Positions 27,301 through 35,379 of a DNA stretch of 64,000 nucleotides are shown one piece after another (position 1 is the stretch's first letter; the number at the start of each line of letters is the position of its first letter). A program made the position numbers and the translations under genes. This stretch comes from Burkholderiales bacterium 8X. Its GTDB lineage: Bacteria; Pseudomonadota; Gammaproteobacteria; Burkholderiales; Burkholderiaceae_C. Where the stretch lies: the NCBI GenBank assembly GCA_902506565.1, contig LR732703.1:560030-624029 (forward strand), in the 5' to 3' direction. The notes beneath the pieces are model-generated. The model was given only the letters and a program-made list of their open reading frames with translations. It searched no databases and had not been told where the DNA came from.

Positions 27301-29989
27301 ACGCCGGGTAGACGTGGTGGCGCACTGCATCGGTTCCGCGATGTTCTGCGTGGCGGCGCTCGAGTCGGCACGGCCGGGCCGCGCCCGAGCGGGCGATGCC
27401 GCCGACCCGGGCTTCGCGATGCGCTCGACGATCGGCGCGGTGGTGCTGTCGCAGGTCGGCCCGCTGGTCGAGCTCAGCCCCATGAATCAGCTGCGCGGCT
27501 TCGTGGCCAGCTACATCGAGCAGTTCCTGAGCGTCGACATGTTCGACACGCGTCCCGAGCCGAGCACGCGGCAGAAGCTTTTGGACATGGTGCTCGCGTT
27601 CTTTCCCTACCCGCCGGACGACCGGGAGGAGGAGCGGGCAAGGACCACGCCGCACGACTTCCGCTGGGTGCGGCATCGTGCCGATGCCATCTTCGGCCAG
27701 CTGATGGAGCTCGCGAATGTCGGCGACGACACGCTGATGGCGCTCGACGCCATCTACGGCTGGGTCAAGGTGCGCGCGTTGGCGCAGACCATCCACTTCG
27801 CCCGGCATCGCATGCTGACCGATGCGTCGGGGCGGAACGCGGCGCTGGTGCGGCAGTTCTTCGAACAGGGGTTCGACTTTCCGCTGCTCATGGTGCATGG
27901 GCGGCGCAACCGGGTCTTCGATTGGCGCGGCAGCCTGGAGAGTCTGCGGCTGCTCGCCAAGCTTCGGCAGCACGGCAGCGCCGAAGCCACGCCGCCGCCG
28001 CCACCGACGCAGGTCGACGAGGGCGATGCGATCCGATGGAGCGTGGACGGCGCGACCCAACTGCTGGTCGTCAAGAAATACGGCCACCAGGATTGCGTGA
28101 TCGGACACGAAGCGCATGCCGATGTGTTCCCGGCGATGCATGCATTCCTCGAACGCCATGCGACCCACGAGGAGCCGGAACCGCCCAAGGGTGCCGGTGA
28201 AGAGCCGCCTCGAACCCTGGTGACCTGCGAGACACCGTGGATCGGGCCTTCGCTGGGCTGGACCCGCTTCGAGACCGAGGACGTGCTCGAGATCTCACTG
28301 CTGGTTCATGCGAGCCCGCGCCATGCCCGCACGCTGGGCGTCGTCTTCGTGCCGGTGTTCAAGGTGGCGCCGGACCGCTGGGAAGCAGTGCTCGGGCTGG
28401 CAGCCGGCCTGTTGACCGACGACATCACCGGAGCGCCCGGCGCGCCGCCACCGGACAAGAACCTGAGCGGCCAGGCCGAGGCACTCGCGCCGGCGAGCAA
28501 CCAGTTGCTGAAGCATCCGGTCGTGGTCGGCATCCGGCGCAGCCGGCTCGACGGCGAGCTCCATCATGTCGCCGTTTTGACGGTGCACAGCGACCTGCCC
28601 CTGTCGCCGGATGCCTTGTTCAGGGAGAAGGACAGCGGCGGCGGCGGGCCCGGCATGGCCGGGCCGTGGCTGCAAGGCGGCCGCAAGCTCGGCAACCTGG
28701 TCGAGGCCGCGGTGCTGGACTTCTTCTCCGATGTCTATCCGGACGATGCGCGGGTCGAGGCGTCGATCATGTCCCTGGAGCCCGAAGTCGTCGCCGGCGC
28801 CGACCTGGTCCGCGCGCCGCAGCCGGGCGAGCACGTCGTTCCTCCGGCGGGCCTTCGCTTTGCGCTCGGAAGCTGCCAGTACCCGCGAGGCATGCTCGAC
28901 GAAGCCTGCGCCGAGGCAGCCTACCGCCAACTCGGGATCGACTTGCAGGGCCGCCGGCCACAGTTCCTCGTGCTCGCCGGCGACCAGGTCTATCTCGATG
29001 CGACCGCCGGCCTGTTCGATCCGGCGCCGTCGGACAGTTCGCTGCGCGTCGACAAGGCGTACGAGCTCAACCTGCGGCTGCCGAGCTTTCGCCGGGTGGC
29101 AGCCAGGCTTCCGATCTACACCATGCTCGACGATCACGAGGTACATGATGACTGGCAACCGGATGCCGACCCCGCGCCGGGCGACGAGGTGGCCCAGGCG
29201 CTCGCGGGCTACGAGACCTACCAGGCCAAGGTCCAGCCGCGGGCTCTTTTCAAGGGGTCGCGCCACTATCGATTCGATCCGGGCGGCTATCCGTTCTTCG
29301 TGCTCGACACCCGCTCCGAACGCGAGCGTCGACGGGTCGACGGTCGAGCCGATGCGCCCGATGCAGGGCAGGACGCCTCGCATCCGCTGGAAGCGGCGCG
29401 AATCGTCTCGGATCGATCGATGGCGCGGCTGCAGGATTGGCTCGGCGCCCTGCCGGCCGCGAGCGTCAAGTTCGTGGTGTCGCCGACGCCGGTGCTTCCG
29501 TTCGAGCGCTTCGACGATGCTTCGGCGGCTGGTGAACGTCTTCCCGAACGACTGCGATCGGACGGCTGGTCGGGCTATCCGCATTCGCTCTGCGCATTGC
29601 TCGAATACATCGAGGCTCGATCGATCCAGCGCGTGGTGTTCCTCTCCGGCGATGCGCACCTGTCGCTCGCGACCAAGCTGTTGCTCGGTGGCGGCACCAA
29701 CGCGATCTATTCGGTGGTGTCGAGCGGCCTCTACGCCCCCTGGCCTTTCGCCAACGGCCAGCCGGAAGACTTCGCGTTGGCCGGCGCCGTGACCCTGCCG
29801 ATGCACAGTGCCGCCTTCGGGACGATGCATACGGCACCGCTGCCGCCTTCGAGCGCCTACGCGCTCATCGGCATCGAGCCGGGAAAGGGCGGTGCAGAGA
29901 GGTTGGTGGTCGACTTCCGGCCCGTCGATGGCCCTGCCAAGCGCTGCACGCACGATCTGTCGCTGCCTGCCTCCGACTGGCAGACCTGA
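24371..29989 (+). CDS. Trimodular GMC oxidoreductase / alpha-beta hydrolase / PhoD-like phosphoesterase fusion
   Basis: A single 1872-residue frame with three enzyme modules. Residues about 25-600 are a GMC flavoprotein of the cholesterol-oxidase type: LLIVGSGYGGAVAAARF near 32, VGNGLGGGSLINAG near 120, a four-Cys cluster (Cys220, 223, 226, 230) and catalytic His534 in HPLGGC. Residues about 625-830 form a beta-rich linker I cannot assign. Residues about 890-1260 are an alpha/beta hydrolase with oxyanion motif IHGFGASG, nucleophile Cys986 (A-H-C-I-G), Asp1184 and His1239. Residues about 1490-1872 are a PhoD-like metallophosphoesterase with AGDQVY (Asp1538), LDDHEVHDD (1587-1592) and GDAH (1761-1763). 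No signal peptide. ATG overlaps the kinase stop. A lipid or sterol-ester substrate is a guess. Confidence 0.85.
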   Translation: MSGPAGRWLAVGAEVLVRKVEASAGEVFDCDLLIVGSGYGGAVAAARFAGLQVADAGGTLRPAKVYVLERGVEYLPGDFPDRFADVSGHVRFSTQDGSPARGRAEALFDVRIGTHAHVLVGNGLGGGSLINAGVMERPTDEIMATKWPSTLDRQALEQGYAAAEAMLAPQRLPDDTRLLKLDALERLAASEPHGNARRCSIAVNFVTGHRTPAGVEMARCTLCGDCVSGCNQRAKLTLDTNYLAFAKQRGAELYCGGTVERIAEVEQGDASHWRVDWHFTEASRRPVDGRPFRIRAARVVLAAGALGSTEILLRSEKADGGTEGEFLFSGRLGKQFSTNGDMIAAVTGQREEVNGCGDENDDPAEPGSRRVGPTITGLVRPEAEGMPFAVQEFGIPAALRRLFGEVITTGKLLNLDLSGAPTDNDDPMAVTKKVLTHTGVYGLMGDDGANGKLALAKPEGARDDDIAPPFCDGQVAVQWKEVDRLPLFKKQFEWLERAGSQGTGGKALPNPLWKPLGMSPFFENKVSGVVATVHPLGGCAMGETAAQGAVDVHGRVFRRDGSIHRGLAVLDGAIVPRSLAINPALTITALAEQACRALRVHWGFSEEATAPAPVVPRPLRARRAVRSAGKTGLVLVEHFQGPLELGGVRYWASLHLRTVEIADLTTFVRRLPRKVDLHKADLMLTPVDASHDEFSEPPPIGPNSICAGLSGQVGLFEPQGLLVARELRYALEIRSLGGAHAHSGLRIGTSIDGRKRIDALRTDLSPWCELTQLSIELSGLARGEDRPPPTVWQLDLARMARYGRLMLSLTRQANAPEALADLAALALMVLRVLLVNGRLLSFDAGSQDMPSRVGERYPGPLPGFDSEIVWVHPAIGEKGARLTHYRGGPNAAGSRPVLMIHGFGASGSTFAHPSIPNNLALFMLTRGRDVWVLDLRTSIANVTDGEGGRLGALCNFEDVALGDIPKALQIVQERSDGRRVDVVAHCIGSAMFCVAALESARPGRARAGDAADPGFAMRSTIGAVVLSQVGPLVELSPMNQLRGFVASYIEQFLSVDMFDTRPEPSTRQKLLDMVLAFFPYPPDDREEERARTTPHDFRWVRHRADAIFGQLMELANVGDDTLMALDAIYGWVKVRALAQTIHFARHRMLTDASGRNAALVRQFFEQGFDFPLLMVHGRRNRVFDWRGSLESLRLLAKLRQHGSAEATPPPPPTQVDEGDAIRWSVDGATQLLVVKKYGHQDCVIGHEAHADVFPAMHAFLERHATHEEPEPPKGAGEEPPRTLVTCETPWIGPSLGWTRFETEDVLEISLLVHASPRHARTLGVVFVPVFKVAPDRWEAVLGLAAGLLTDDITGAPGAPPPDKNLSGQAEALAPASNQLLKHPVVVGIRRSRLDGELHHVAVLTVHSDLPLSPDALFREKDSGGGGPGMAGPWLQGGRKLGNLVEAAVLDFFSDVYPDDARVEASIMSLEPEVVAGADLVRAPQPGEHVVPPAGLRFALGSCQYPRGMLDEACAEAAYRQLGIDLQGRRPQFLVLAGDQVYLDATAGLFDPAPSDSSLRVDKAYELNLRLPSFRRVAARLPIYTMLDDHEVHDDWQPDADPAPGDEVAQALAGYETYQAKVQPRALFKGSRHYRFDPGGYPFFVLDTRSERERRRVDGRADAPDAGQDASHPLEAARIVSDRSMARLQDWLGALPAASVKFVVSPTPVLPFERFDDASAAGERLPERLRSDGWSGYPHSLCALLEYIEARSIQRVVFLSGDAHLSLATKLLLGGGTNAIYSVVSSGLYAPWPFANGQPEDFALAGAVTLPMHSAAFGTMHTAPLPPSSAYALIGIEPGKGGAERLVVDFRPVDGPAKRCTHDLSLPASDWQT

Positions 29990-29998
29990 GCCCGCGAG

Positions 29999-30544
29999 CT
30001 AGACGCGCAGCAGTCCGCGAAAGCCGCGGGCGGCGTAGTACGACTGGACGCCGTTGTGATAAACGAAGACCTGCCCATAGCGCCGGTCGCCGAACAGCGC
30101 CCCGCCCAGCGCACGGATGCCGGCCGGCGTCTTGAGCCAGCTGGAGGTCTTGAGGTCGAACTCGCCCAAGGCCTGCAGGGTCCGGTATTGCGTCTCGTCC
30201 AGCAGTTCGATGCCGAGGGCGGCGGCCTCGTCGACCACGTTGCCCTTCGGCTTGTTTTCCTTGCGAGCGTCGAGCGCCTCCCGGTCGTAGCAGAGGCTCC
30301 GGCGAGCGGCAGGGCTTTCGGCCGAGCAGTCGCAGAAAAGGACCTGGCCGTTTGCCGGGTCTTGTCCGATGACGTCGGGCTCGCCGCCGCTTGCTTCCAT
30401 CGCCTGCAGGGACCGGAGTGCAGCCGGGAACGCCTTCAAACGGTCTTCCACGTCGCTCCAGGCAATGCCTGGGTGGCGGCGGGGGTTCCCCTCGAACCGG
30501 GCCTGCAGGGCCTCGATCAGCGCATCGGGTCGGTTGGCTTTCAT
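29999..30544 (-). CDS. DUF4256-family protein
   Basis: A 181-residue cytoplasmic protein that matches the DUF4256 family along its full length; the conserved stretch GGEPDVIGQD, CDCSAESPAARRSLCYDREAL and the ending YHNGVQSYYAARGFRG are typical. Function unknown. It is convergent with the giant fusion gene (stop codons 9 nt apart) and the first gene of a minus-strand group with DUF3140 and DUF2945, although spacing of about 60 nt leaves room for separate transcription. An in-frame ATG upstream is possible but homology starts here. Confidence 0.85.
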   Translation of the reverse strand: MKANRPDALIEALQARFEGNPRRHPGIAWSDVEDRLKAFPAALRSLQAMEASGGEPDVIGQDPANGQVLFCDCSAESPAARRSLCYDREALDARKENKPKGNVVDEAAALGIELLDETQYRTLQALGEFDLKTSSWLKTPAGIRALGGALFGDRRYGQVFVYHNGVQSYYAARGFRGLLRV

Positions 30545-30607
30545 GCCGCTTTGTACCCGATGGACTCCACTTGGCACCAGGGTGCGGATTCGGGTGATCT
30601 ACGACGC

Positions 30608-30967
30608 TCAGGCACGCTTCGGGTCGTGCCCCCAGTTCATCAGCGAGTAACGCCAGGGCGTATCGGTCACGTCTCCCGACGGCCGCTGGGCCAGGTGGCG
30701 ATGCACGTAGCCGACCACCTTGCGCATGTGGGCGACATCGCCTGCCGTCAATTGGTCCGTCGGCTTTCCGAGAAGGCGGACGATGCGACGGCCGGAGGCA
30801 TGGCCGACCGATTCGCTGCTGGCGCGCTTGAAGCCGACCGCATGCGATTCATCGCTCTTGAGCCACGCATCCAGCTGGTGCGGCGTCATGTTGACCGCTG
30901 CCTTGAAGTCTTTCAGGACGGCTTGCTTGTCATCGCTGTCGGGCGAGGAAGTCTTGCTGGTAGACAT
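30608..30967 (-). CDS. DUF3140-family protein
   Basis: A 119-residue small basic protein of the DUF3140 family, with the core TPHQLDAWLKSDESHAVGFK, SVGHASGRRIVRLLG and MRKVVGYVHRHLAQRP followed by WRYSLMNWGHDP. Genes of this family are often found next to DUF2945 genes, as here (24 nt upstream). Role unknown; a stress-linked nucleic-acid-associated function has been guessed from context but nothing in the sequence proves it. Confidence 0.85.
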   Translation of the reverse strand: MSTSKTSSPDSDDKQAVLKDFKAAVNMTPHQLDAWLKSDESHAVGFKRASSESVGHASGRRIVRLLGKPTDQLTAGDVAHMRKVVGYVHRHLAQRPSGDVTDTPWRYSLMNWGHDPKRA

Positions 30968-30990
30968 GCGCGGCGTCGTCTCGCAGTCGT

Positions 30991-31203
30991 TCAGTGATGC
31001 GGCTTGAGCGCATCGGCGGAGTGGATGGCCTTCTTGCCCGACTTGGCACTCTTGACCTCGTACTCGGGCTTGTCCTTGGTGGCCTTGGCGGTGTGCCCCT
31101 GGATCTGGGTCGTGCTCGTGATCTTGCGAGTCACCACGCCGGTCGTCTTGCCCTGGGAGGTGTTCCAGTCGACCTTGTCGCCTGCCTTCGGTTCCTTCGT
31201 CAT
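30991..31203 (-). CDS. DUF2945 (HVA1/TUDOR-like) small protein
   Basis: A 70-residue Lys-rich protein of the DUF2945 family: GDKVDWNTSQGKTTGVVTRK followed by YEVKSAKSGKKAIHSADALK. The fold is a small TUDOR-like beta barrel. It precedes the DUF3140 gene by 24 nt and is probably its operon partner. Confidence 0.87.
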   Translation of the reverse strand: MTKEPKAGDKVDWNTSQGKTTGVVTRKITSTTQIQGHTAKATKDKPEYEVKSAKSGKKAIHSADALKPHH

Positions 31204-31655
31204 GCGGGTTCCTTCTGTTCGAAACGATCTGTTCCGCGCGGCGCGCGAAGAGCGGCCATCTTGTGAAAGCGGGTTCTCGGTGGCGGTAGGACGAGGCCTT
31301 GGTTGTTCGGCTGGTGACGCTCACATGCCGGTCGACGGAGGCCCTTGCGGGCGGAGCTGAACGAGCCAAGCTTCGTCGGGTCTCGATCGGCTACACGAAT
31401 GGCCCGGTCCAAAGGGTAAACGCCCGATGGGCTTCCCCCCAGAGGCCATCGCCGCTTACCCTCGATCTGCTGCGCAAGGTGGATCTCGATGCAGGCGACG
31501 CTCGCCGAAGAAAACCCGATCGGATCGCGCGCACGCCAAGGAGGCTTCATGCTGAATTCCGGCCGGCAACATGCCGCATCGCGCATCGTGAAGAGTTGGG
31601 TCCTCAACCGACTGCTGGTGCCGGCGTTCAGCCGGCGTGCTGCGAGCGGCTCTTC
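31204..31655. other. Gene-poor stretch
   Basis: About 450 bases without a supportable gene. Open frames here have no ribosome site and no family resemblance. The rightmost part may hold further decayed sequence of the methyltransferase remnant that follows, since its frame stays open to the left, but the translated residues do not look like the family. Confidence 0.4.
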
Positions 31656-31964
31656 ATGGCGAGCCGCTTCGATGCCGTGCATGCGATCGAGCCCAATCCC
31701 AAAACCTACGACGTGCTGCGCATCAACGCGCGCCTGGCCGGCAACATCCACTGTCACCGCGTCGCTGCCTCCCATGCGAAGACGATGCTTCGATTCGAGC
31801 AGCAGCTGGGCAATGTCGGCGGCTCGCACATCGTCGCGGCTGCGGGCGGCACGAGCAATGCGGCTGCATCGACCATCGAGGTCGCGGGCGGACGGCCGCT
31901 GAAGGAGGTTCGACCGGCGTTCTACGAAATGCTGATCGCGCGCAAGCCGGACCCGGTCGTTTGA
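31656..31964 (+). pseudogene. FkbM-type methyltransferase remnant
   Basis: The 102-residue frame begins FDAVHAIEPNPKTYDVLRIN followed by ARLAGNIHCHRVAASHA. This is the central SAM-binding beta2 and following helix of FkbM-family methyltransferases (F-x-P-x-x-x-x-x-x-L-x-x-N). The N-terminal glycine-rich motif and the whole C-terminal catalytic half are missing, and the end overlaps the convergent membrane-protein gene. It is best read as a decayed fragment (full-length relatives are roughly 230-300 residues). Confidence 0.6.
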
Positions 31965-32272
31965 GGGATGGCGTCGGCGGCAAGCGCCTCGGGGTCGCGG
32001 CCTTGGGCTCGCATCAGGTCTTCCCATCGGGCCTGCCGAAGCAGGTGCCGTGGTACTCGAGGGTAGAGCCGTTGGAGTTCATCGAGCTCGTTGGCATTGA
32101 GCCTCGCATCATCCGCCCGCCGGCTCACGACCTCGTAGGCCAGGATGAAGGGCAGCGCCAGCAGGGCCATCAGAGCGTAAAGCTGGCCGATGCCGAATGC
32201 GATCAGGAAGACGACCGGCCCCAGCAGGATCACGAGCCACGCCTTCCACAGGAACTTGAGGACCTTGCGCAT
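31922..32272 (-). CDS. Small membrane protein, unknown
   Basis: 116 residues with two closely spaced hydrophobic helices (about residues 9-48: KAWLVILLGPVVFLIAFGIG and YALMALLALPFILAYEVVS) and a charged cytoplasmic tail with LDELQRLYPRVPRHLLRQAR. A GAGG ribosome site precedes the ATG. I do not recognise the family. Its 3' end overlaps the FkbM remnant by 43 nt. Confidence 0.6.
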   Translation of the reverse strand: MRKVLKFLWKAWLVILLGPVVFLIAFGIGQLYALMALLALPFILAYEVVSRRADDARLNANELDELQRLYPRVPRHLLRQARWEDLMRAQGRDPEALAADAIPQTTGSGLRAISIS

Positions 32273-32464
32273 GCCTCGATCTTGCTGAGCAGCGCGTGGT
32301 CATCGGCGTCGGCATCCCGCGGCTGCACTTGTCGGTGAAAGCACTACGAACTAACCCTGGGGTAGGGGGCGTCGTCGTCGCACTGCCAACGAGCGTGCAT
32401 TAGTTGTGGTCAGCCGGCCGAACTAGGGCGTTTGCCGGATTGCGCGGTCGGCGCTCGTGCATCT

Positions 32465-32839
32465 ATGGTGTCTGTTCCTGCTCTTCGATCGAACGCCTTG
32501 CTCACGCTCACCATCCTTGCAGTCGCCTTGCTGTTCATGCTGCATGAATTGCGCCTTGAGCTGCGCCTGCAGGGTGCAGCCCTGATCAGGCGCGAGCGCA
32601 AGGGCTGCTTCGCGATCGAGATCTATCGGCGAGTGGTCATGCTGCAGCTGCCGGCGCATGTCTCGGCCTTCCCGGTGCCGCGAGAGCGACGCATCCGGGT
32701 TCGCAGGTTCTGGGGAATCGCTCTCTCGCAGCAGGAGATCAGCGTGGCCTTGCCGGTCAGCGCCTGCGAGAACCTGTCGGGCATCGCGCCTGGCGACTTC
32801 GACCCGCAGTTTCCGTCCTGGCTTCGGTCGGCGGCGTGA
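32465..32839 (+). CDS. Hypothetical membrane-anchored small protein
   Basis: A possible 124-residue protein with one N-terminal transmembrane helix (LLTLTILAVALLFMLHELRL) and a basic soluble part including YRRVVMLQLPAHVSAFPVPR. There is no clear ribosome site before the ATG and no recognisable family; codon use looks like a coding frame. Existence is uncertain. Confidence 0.4.
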   Translation: MVSVPALRSNALLTLTILAVALLFMLHELRLELRLQGAALIRRERKGCFAIEIYRRVVMLQLPAHVSAFPVPRERRIRVRRFWGIALSQQEISVALPVSACENLSGIAPGDFDPQFPSWLRSAA

Positions 32840-32884
32840 ATCCGGTGCGGTCGGTCGACGCTCGGGATCGCACCGCGATGGGGT

Positions 32885-33136
32885 TCAGGCGTTCAACTCG
32901 CTGATCTGCATCGACAGGTCGTACAGCTTCGACTTGCCCGCGTAATACTGGTCCAGGCGCCAGTCCTTCAGGATCTCGATCGCGATCTGAAAGCTCTTGT
33001 AGTCGAGCTGATACAGGGTCGACAGCTCGAAGCTGCGTTCCGACTCCAGGGCGAGTACGAGACTGGCCAGGATGCGGGCGCTCTCGTGCGTCGGATCGGC
33101 CGCGATGAGCTTGCGGGCAGCCTTGATGGCGTTCAT
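32885..33136 (-). CDS. Hypothetical small protein (83 aa)
   Basis: 83 residues beginning MNAIKAARKLIAADPTHESA with a mainly helical composition and LYQLDYKSFQIAIEILKDWR toward the end; it resembles a compact helical repeat-type protein. An AAGGA ribosome site precedes the ATG. No family recognised. Its reading is supported by the sharp change from noise upstream to protein-like composition at this ATG. Confidence 0.6.
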   Translation of the reverse strand: MNAIKAARKLIAADPTHESARILASLVLALESERSFELSTLYQLDYKSFQIAIEILKDWRLDQYYAGKSKLYDLSMQISELNA

Positions 33137-33203
33137 GAATGGAGTCCTTGTTGCGCCGCAGCAGATGGAGGGCCTGCCAATATGCCGACGCCAGGTTTCA
33201 GCT

Positions 33204-34451
33204 TCATGACGGTTTCGTGACAAGCCCATCGCCCGGCTCGCGAATCCTTGAAGGCTGCCAAGCGGCGCCGTCCACGGCGAAGGCGCTGACCATGATCCGT
33301 TCCAGGATCCCGGGCACCTCGAACACCGAACGATTGCGAACTCGGCGGGTCGCTGACTGGAATCGCTCCAGGTCGGCCAGCAAATGGCGTACCGCCGGCT
33401 CGACATGCCTGAAGCTACTGCACACCAGCCCAAGATCGTGCTCGCGCAGCCAATCGGTGTTGTAGCGCTCCTGCGGAAGTGTGGAGCGATTGCGCACCAC
33501 CACGGACGGCAGCGACATCTGCACCGCCTCGCTCAGCGCGCCGGGCCCCGGCTTTCCGATCATGTAGTCGGCAAGCTGCATGTAGTGGGCCATCCGGGTG
33601 CTGAAGCCGAGCACGTGATGCGGCTTGGCGGAGGGCATCGACGCGAGTTCTCTCGCGAGCTTCTGGTTGTGCCCGCATGCGAGGATCAGCTGCCGGTCCT
33701 GGAGCCGCCTGGCGATGTCGATCATCGCCCTCGAACCATGGCCGCCGAAAAGCACGATGCCGGTCGGCAGGTCCGGGTCGAGGCCGAGCGCCTTGCGCTG
33801 GGCGGCACGGTCGATGGCCGGCCGGTCATAGAACTCCGGACGGATCATCATTCCCGAGGTGGCATGAATGCGATGGGCCGGATGGCCGGCGGCGCGCGCC
33901 TGGAGCACCGCGCGGGGCGTACCGCAGATGACATGCTGCCGACCGCCGGGCTCGATCCAGAAGTGCGGCGGCAGGTCGGCGAGGTCGGTCAGGAGGGTGA
34001 CGTAAGGAACGCCCGGCAAGCTGGCCGCGAGCGATTCGCGCAGCACGCGATTGAAGTTGGGAATCAGCGACACCACCATGTCCGGCTCCTCGGCCAACCA
34101 ATGGGCCTGCAACTGCCGCGACATCGGCGCATGCGCCCAGCGGATCAGCGCCTGCAGCAACTTCAATTCCTTGGCCAGGCCGAAGGTCCAGCCCCGTGCG
34201 AGGCGCTGGTTGTAGAGGACTTCGGGGTCGACCCCGAGCCGGCCGAAGAAGGTACCGCGCGGATCGATCATGTCGCGCAGGTGGACCGGACGCACATCCC
34301 ATGGCAGGCCGTGTCGGTGGATGGCAGCCTGCAAGGCCGCGGACGAGGCACGATGACCTCCGCCCGCGTCGATGTAGACGAGCGTCACCTTGCGCCGCGG
34401 GCTGTGCGGACCCGTGGCGGGCGCCGGCGGGGCTGGATGACGAAGGCTCAT
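33204..34451 (-). CDS. Diacylglycerol glycosyltransferase-like (MGDG synthase / GT28-type) enzyme
   Basis: A 415-residue GT-B glycosyltransferase. The N-terminal domain starts VTLVYIDAGGGHRASSAALQ, the G-G-G-H motif of MGDG-synthase/MurG-like enzymes. The C-terminal donor domain has TGIVLFGGHGSRAMIDIARR near 235, HHVLGFSTRMAHYMQLADYM near 285 and the donor-binding KPGPGALSEAVQMSLPSVV near 308. Its ATG overlaps the stop of the PlcP-like gene, so diacylglycerol released by that enzyme could be the sugar acceptor. This would make a phosphorus-free glycolipid at the inner membrane. A Pho-box-like site lies upstream of the pair. Confidence 0.82.
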   Translation of the reverse strand: MSLRHPAPPAPATGPHSPRRKVTLVYIDAGGGHRASSAALQAAIHRHGLPWDVRPVHLRDMIDPRGTFFGRLGVDPEVLYNQRLARGWTFGLAKELKLLQALIRWAHAPMSRQLQAHWLAEEPDMVVSLIPNFNRVLRESLAASLPGVPYVTLLTDLADLPPHFWIEPGGRQHVICGTPRAVLQARAAGHPAHRIHATSGMMIRPEFYDRPAIDRAAQRKALGLDPDLPTGIVLFGGHGSRAMIDIARRLQDRQLILACGHNQKLARELASMPSAKPHHVLGFSTRMAHYMQLADYMIGKPGPGALSEAVQMSLPSVVVRNRSTLPQERYNTDWLREHDLGLVCSSFRHVEPAVRHLLADLERFQSATRRVRNRSVFEVPGILERIMVSAFAVDGAAWQPSRIREPGDGLVTKPS

Positions 34452-35335
34452 GCTTTCGCGGCGGCCGCGGCCGCCGCGGTGGTCTTGCCGGCAACGGTTC
34501 GGACTCCATGGTGGCCGCCCGAGGCGCAGCGAAGGATCTCGAGCCGCCCGTCCGCGTGTTCCGCGAGGGCCGTGAGGCTCTCGACCCAGTCGCCGTCGTT
34601 GGCATACAGGATGCCGTCGATGTCACGCAGCTCGGCGTGATGGATATGGCCGCAGACCACGCCCTGGAGGCCTCGGCGCCGCGCCTCGCGGGCCAGGGCC
34701 TGCTCGAAGTCGCCGACGTAGCTGACGGCGCGCTTTACCTTGAACTTGAGGTACTGGGACAGCGACCAGTAGGGCAGGCCGAGCCGTGCCCGCAGCGAGT
34801 TCAGGTGCCGGTTCAACTTGAGCGTGAACTCGTAGAGCGAGTCGCCGACGTGCGCCAGCCATTTCGCGCACTGGATGACGCCGTCGAACAGGTCGCCATG
34901 CACCACCCAGAGCTTGCGGCCGTCGGCGGTTTCATGGATCCACTCCTCCGCGACCTCGATGCCGCCGAAATCGTGATTCACGTACTTGCGGGCGAACTCG
35001 TCATGGTTGCCCGGAATGAAGATCACGCGGGTGCCCTTGCGTGCCTTGCGAAGCAGCTTCTGCACCACGTCGTTGTGCGCCTGCGGCCAGTACCACTGGC
35101 GCCTGAGCTGCCAACCGTCGATCACGTCGCCGACCAGGAACAGGGTTTCGCATTCGTTGTGCCGGAGGAAATCGAGCAGGGCATGCGCCTGGCAGCCGGG
35201 CGTTCCGAGATGCACGTCCGAGATCCAGAGCGTGCGGTAGCGGCGCGGCTCCCGTTCGAGTCCTTCATGCTCGGCGTCGCCGCCTGCCAGGTGGGCGGCG
35301 CCCCAGGATCGAAGGAGAGCATCGTCGCGTTTCAT
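34448..35335 (-). CDS. PlcP/LpxH2-like calcineurin-type phosphoesterase
   Basis: A 295-residue binuclear metallophosphoesterase, similar to proteins annotated as UDP-2,3-diacylglucosamine diphosphatase and to the phospholipase PlcP that acts in phosphate-starvation lipid remodelling. Metal motifs in order are ISDVHLGTPG near 38, GDVIDGW near 68, GNHDEF near 110, VVHGDLFDG near 147 and CGHIHHAEL near 223. The extra Ala-rich tail is unusual. Coupling to a lipid glycosyltransferase favours PlcP over LpxH; lpxH normally stands apart. Regulation by PhoB is suggested by the box at 35380-35397. Confidence 0.82.
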   Translation of the reverse strand: MKRDDALLRSWGAAHLAGGDAEHEGLEREPRRYRTLWISDVHLGTPGCQAHALLDFLRHNECETLFLVGDVIDGWQLRRQWYWPQAHNDVVQKLLRKARKGTRVIFIPGNHDEFARKYVNHDFGGIEVAEEWIHETADGRKLWVVHGDLFDGVIQCAKWLAHVGDSLYEFTLKLNRHLNSLRARLGLPYWSLSQYLKFKVKRAVSYVGDFEQALAREARRRGLQGVVCGHIHHAELRDIDGILYANDGDWVESLTALAEHADGRLEILRCASGGHHGVRTVAGKTTAAAAAAAKA

Positions 35336-35379
35336 GGCCGCATCGTTGCCGCACCGGATGACGCGGCCACGGCGCCGGG

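Noticed and set aside
24146..28168. A 1340-codon open frame on the minus strand opposite the fusion gene
   Set aside because: It is a high-GC antisense shadow: Arg/His-rich composition, no family motifs, and the plus-strand frame carries complete catalytic signatures over the same interval.
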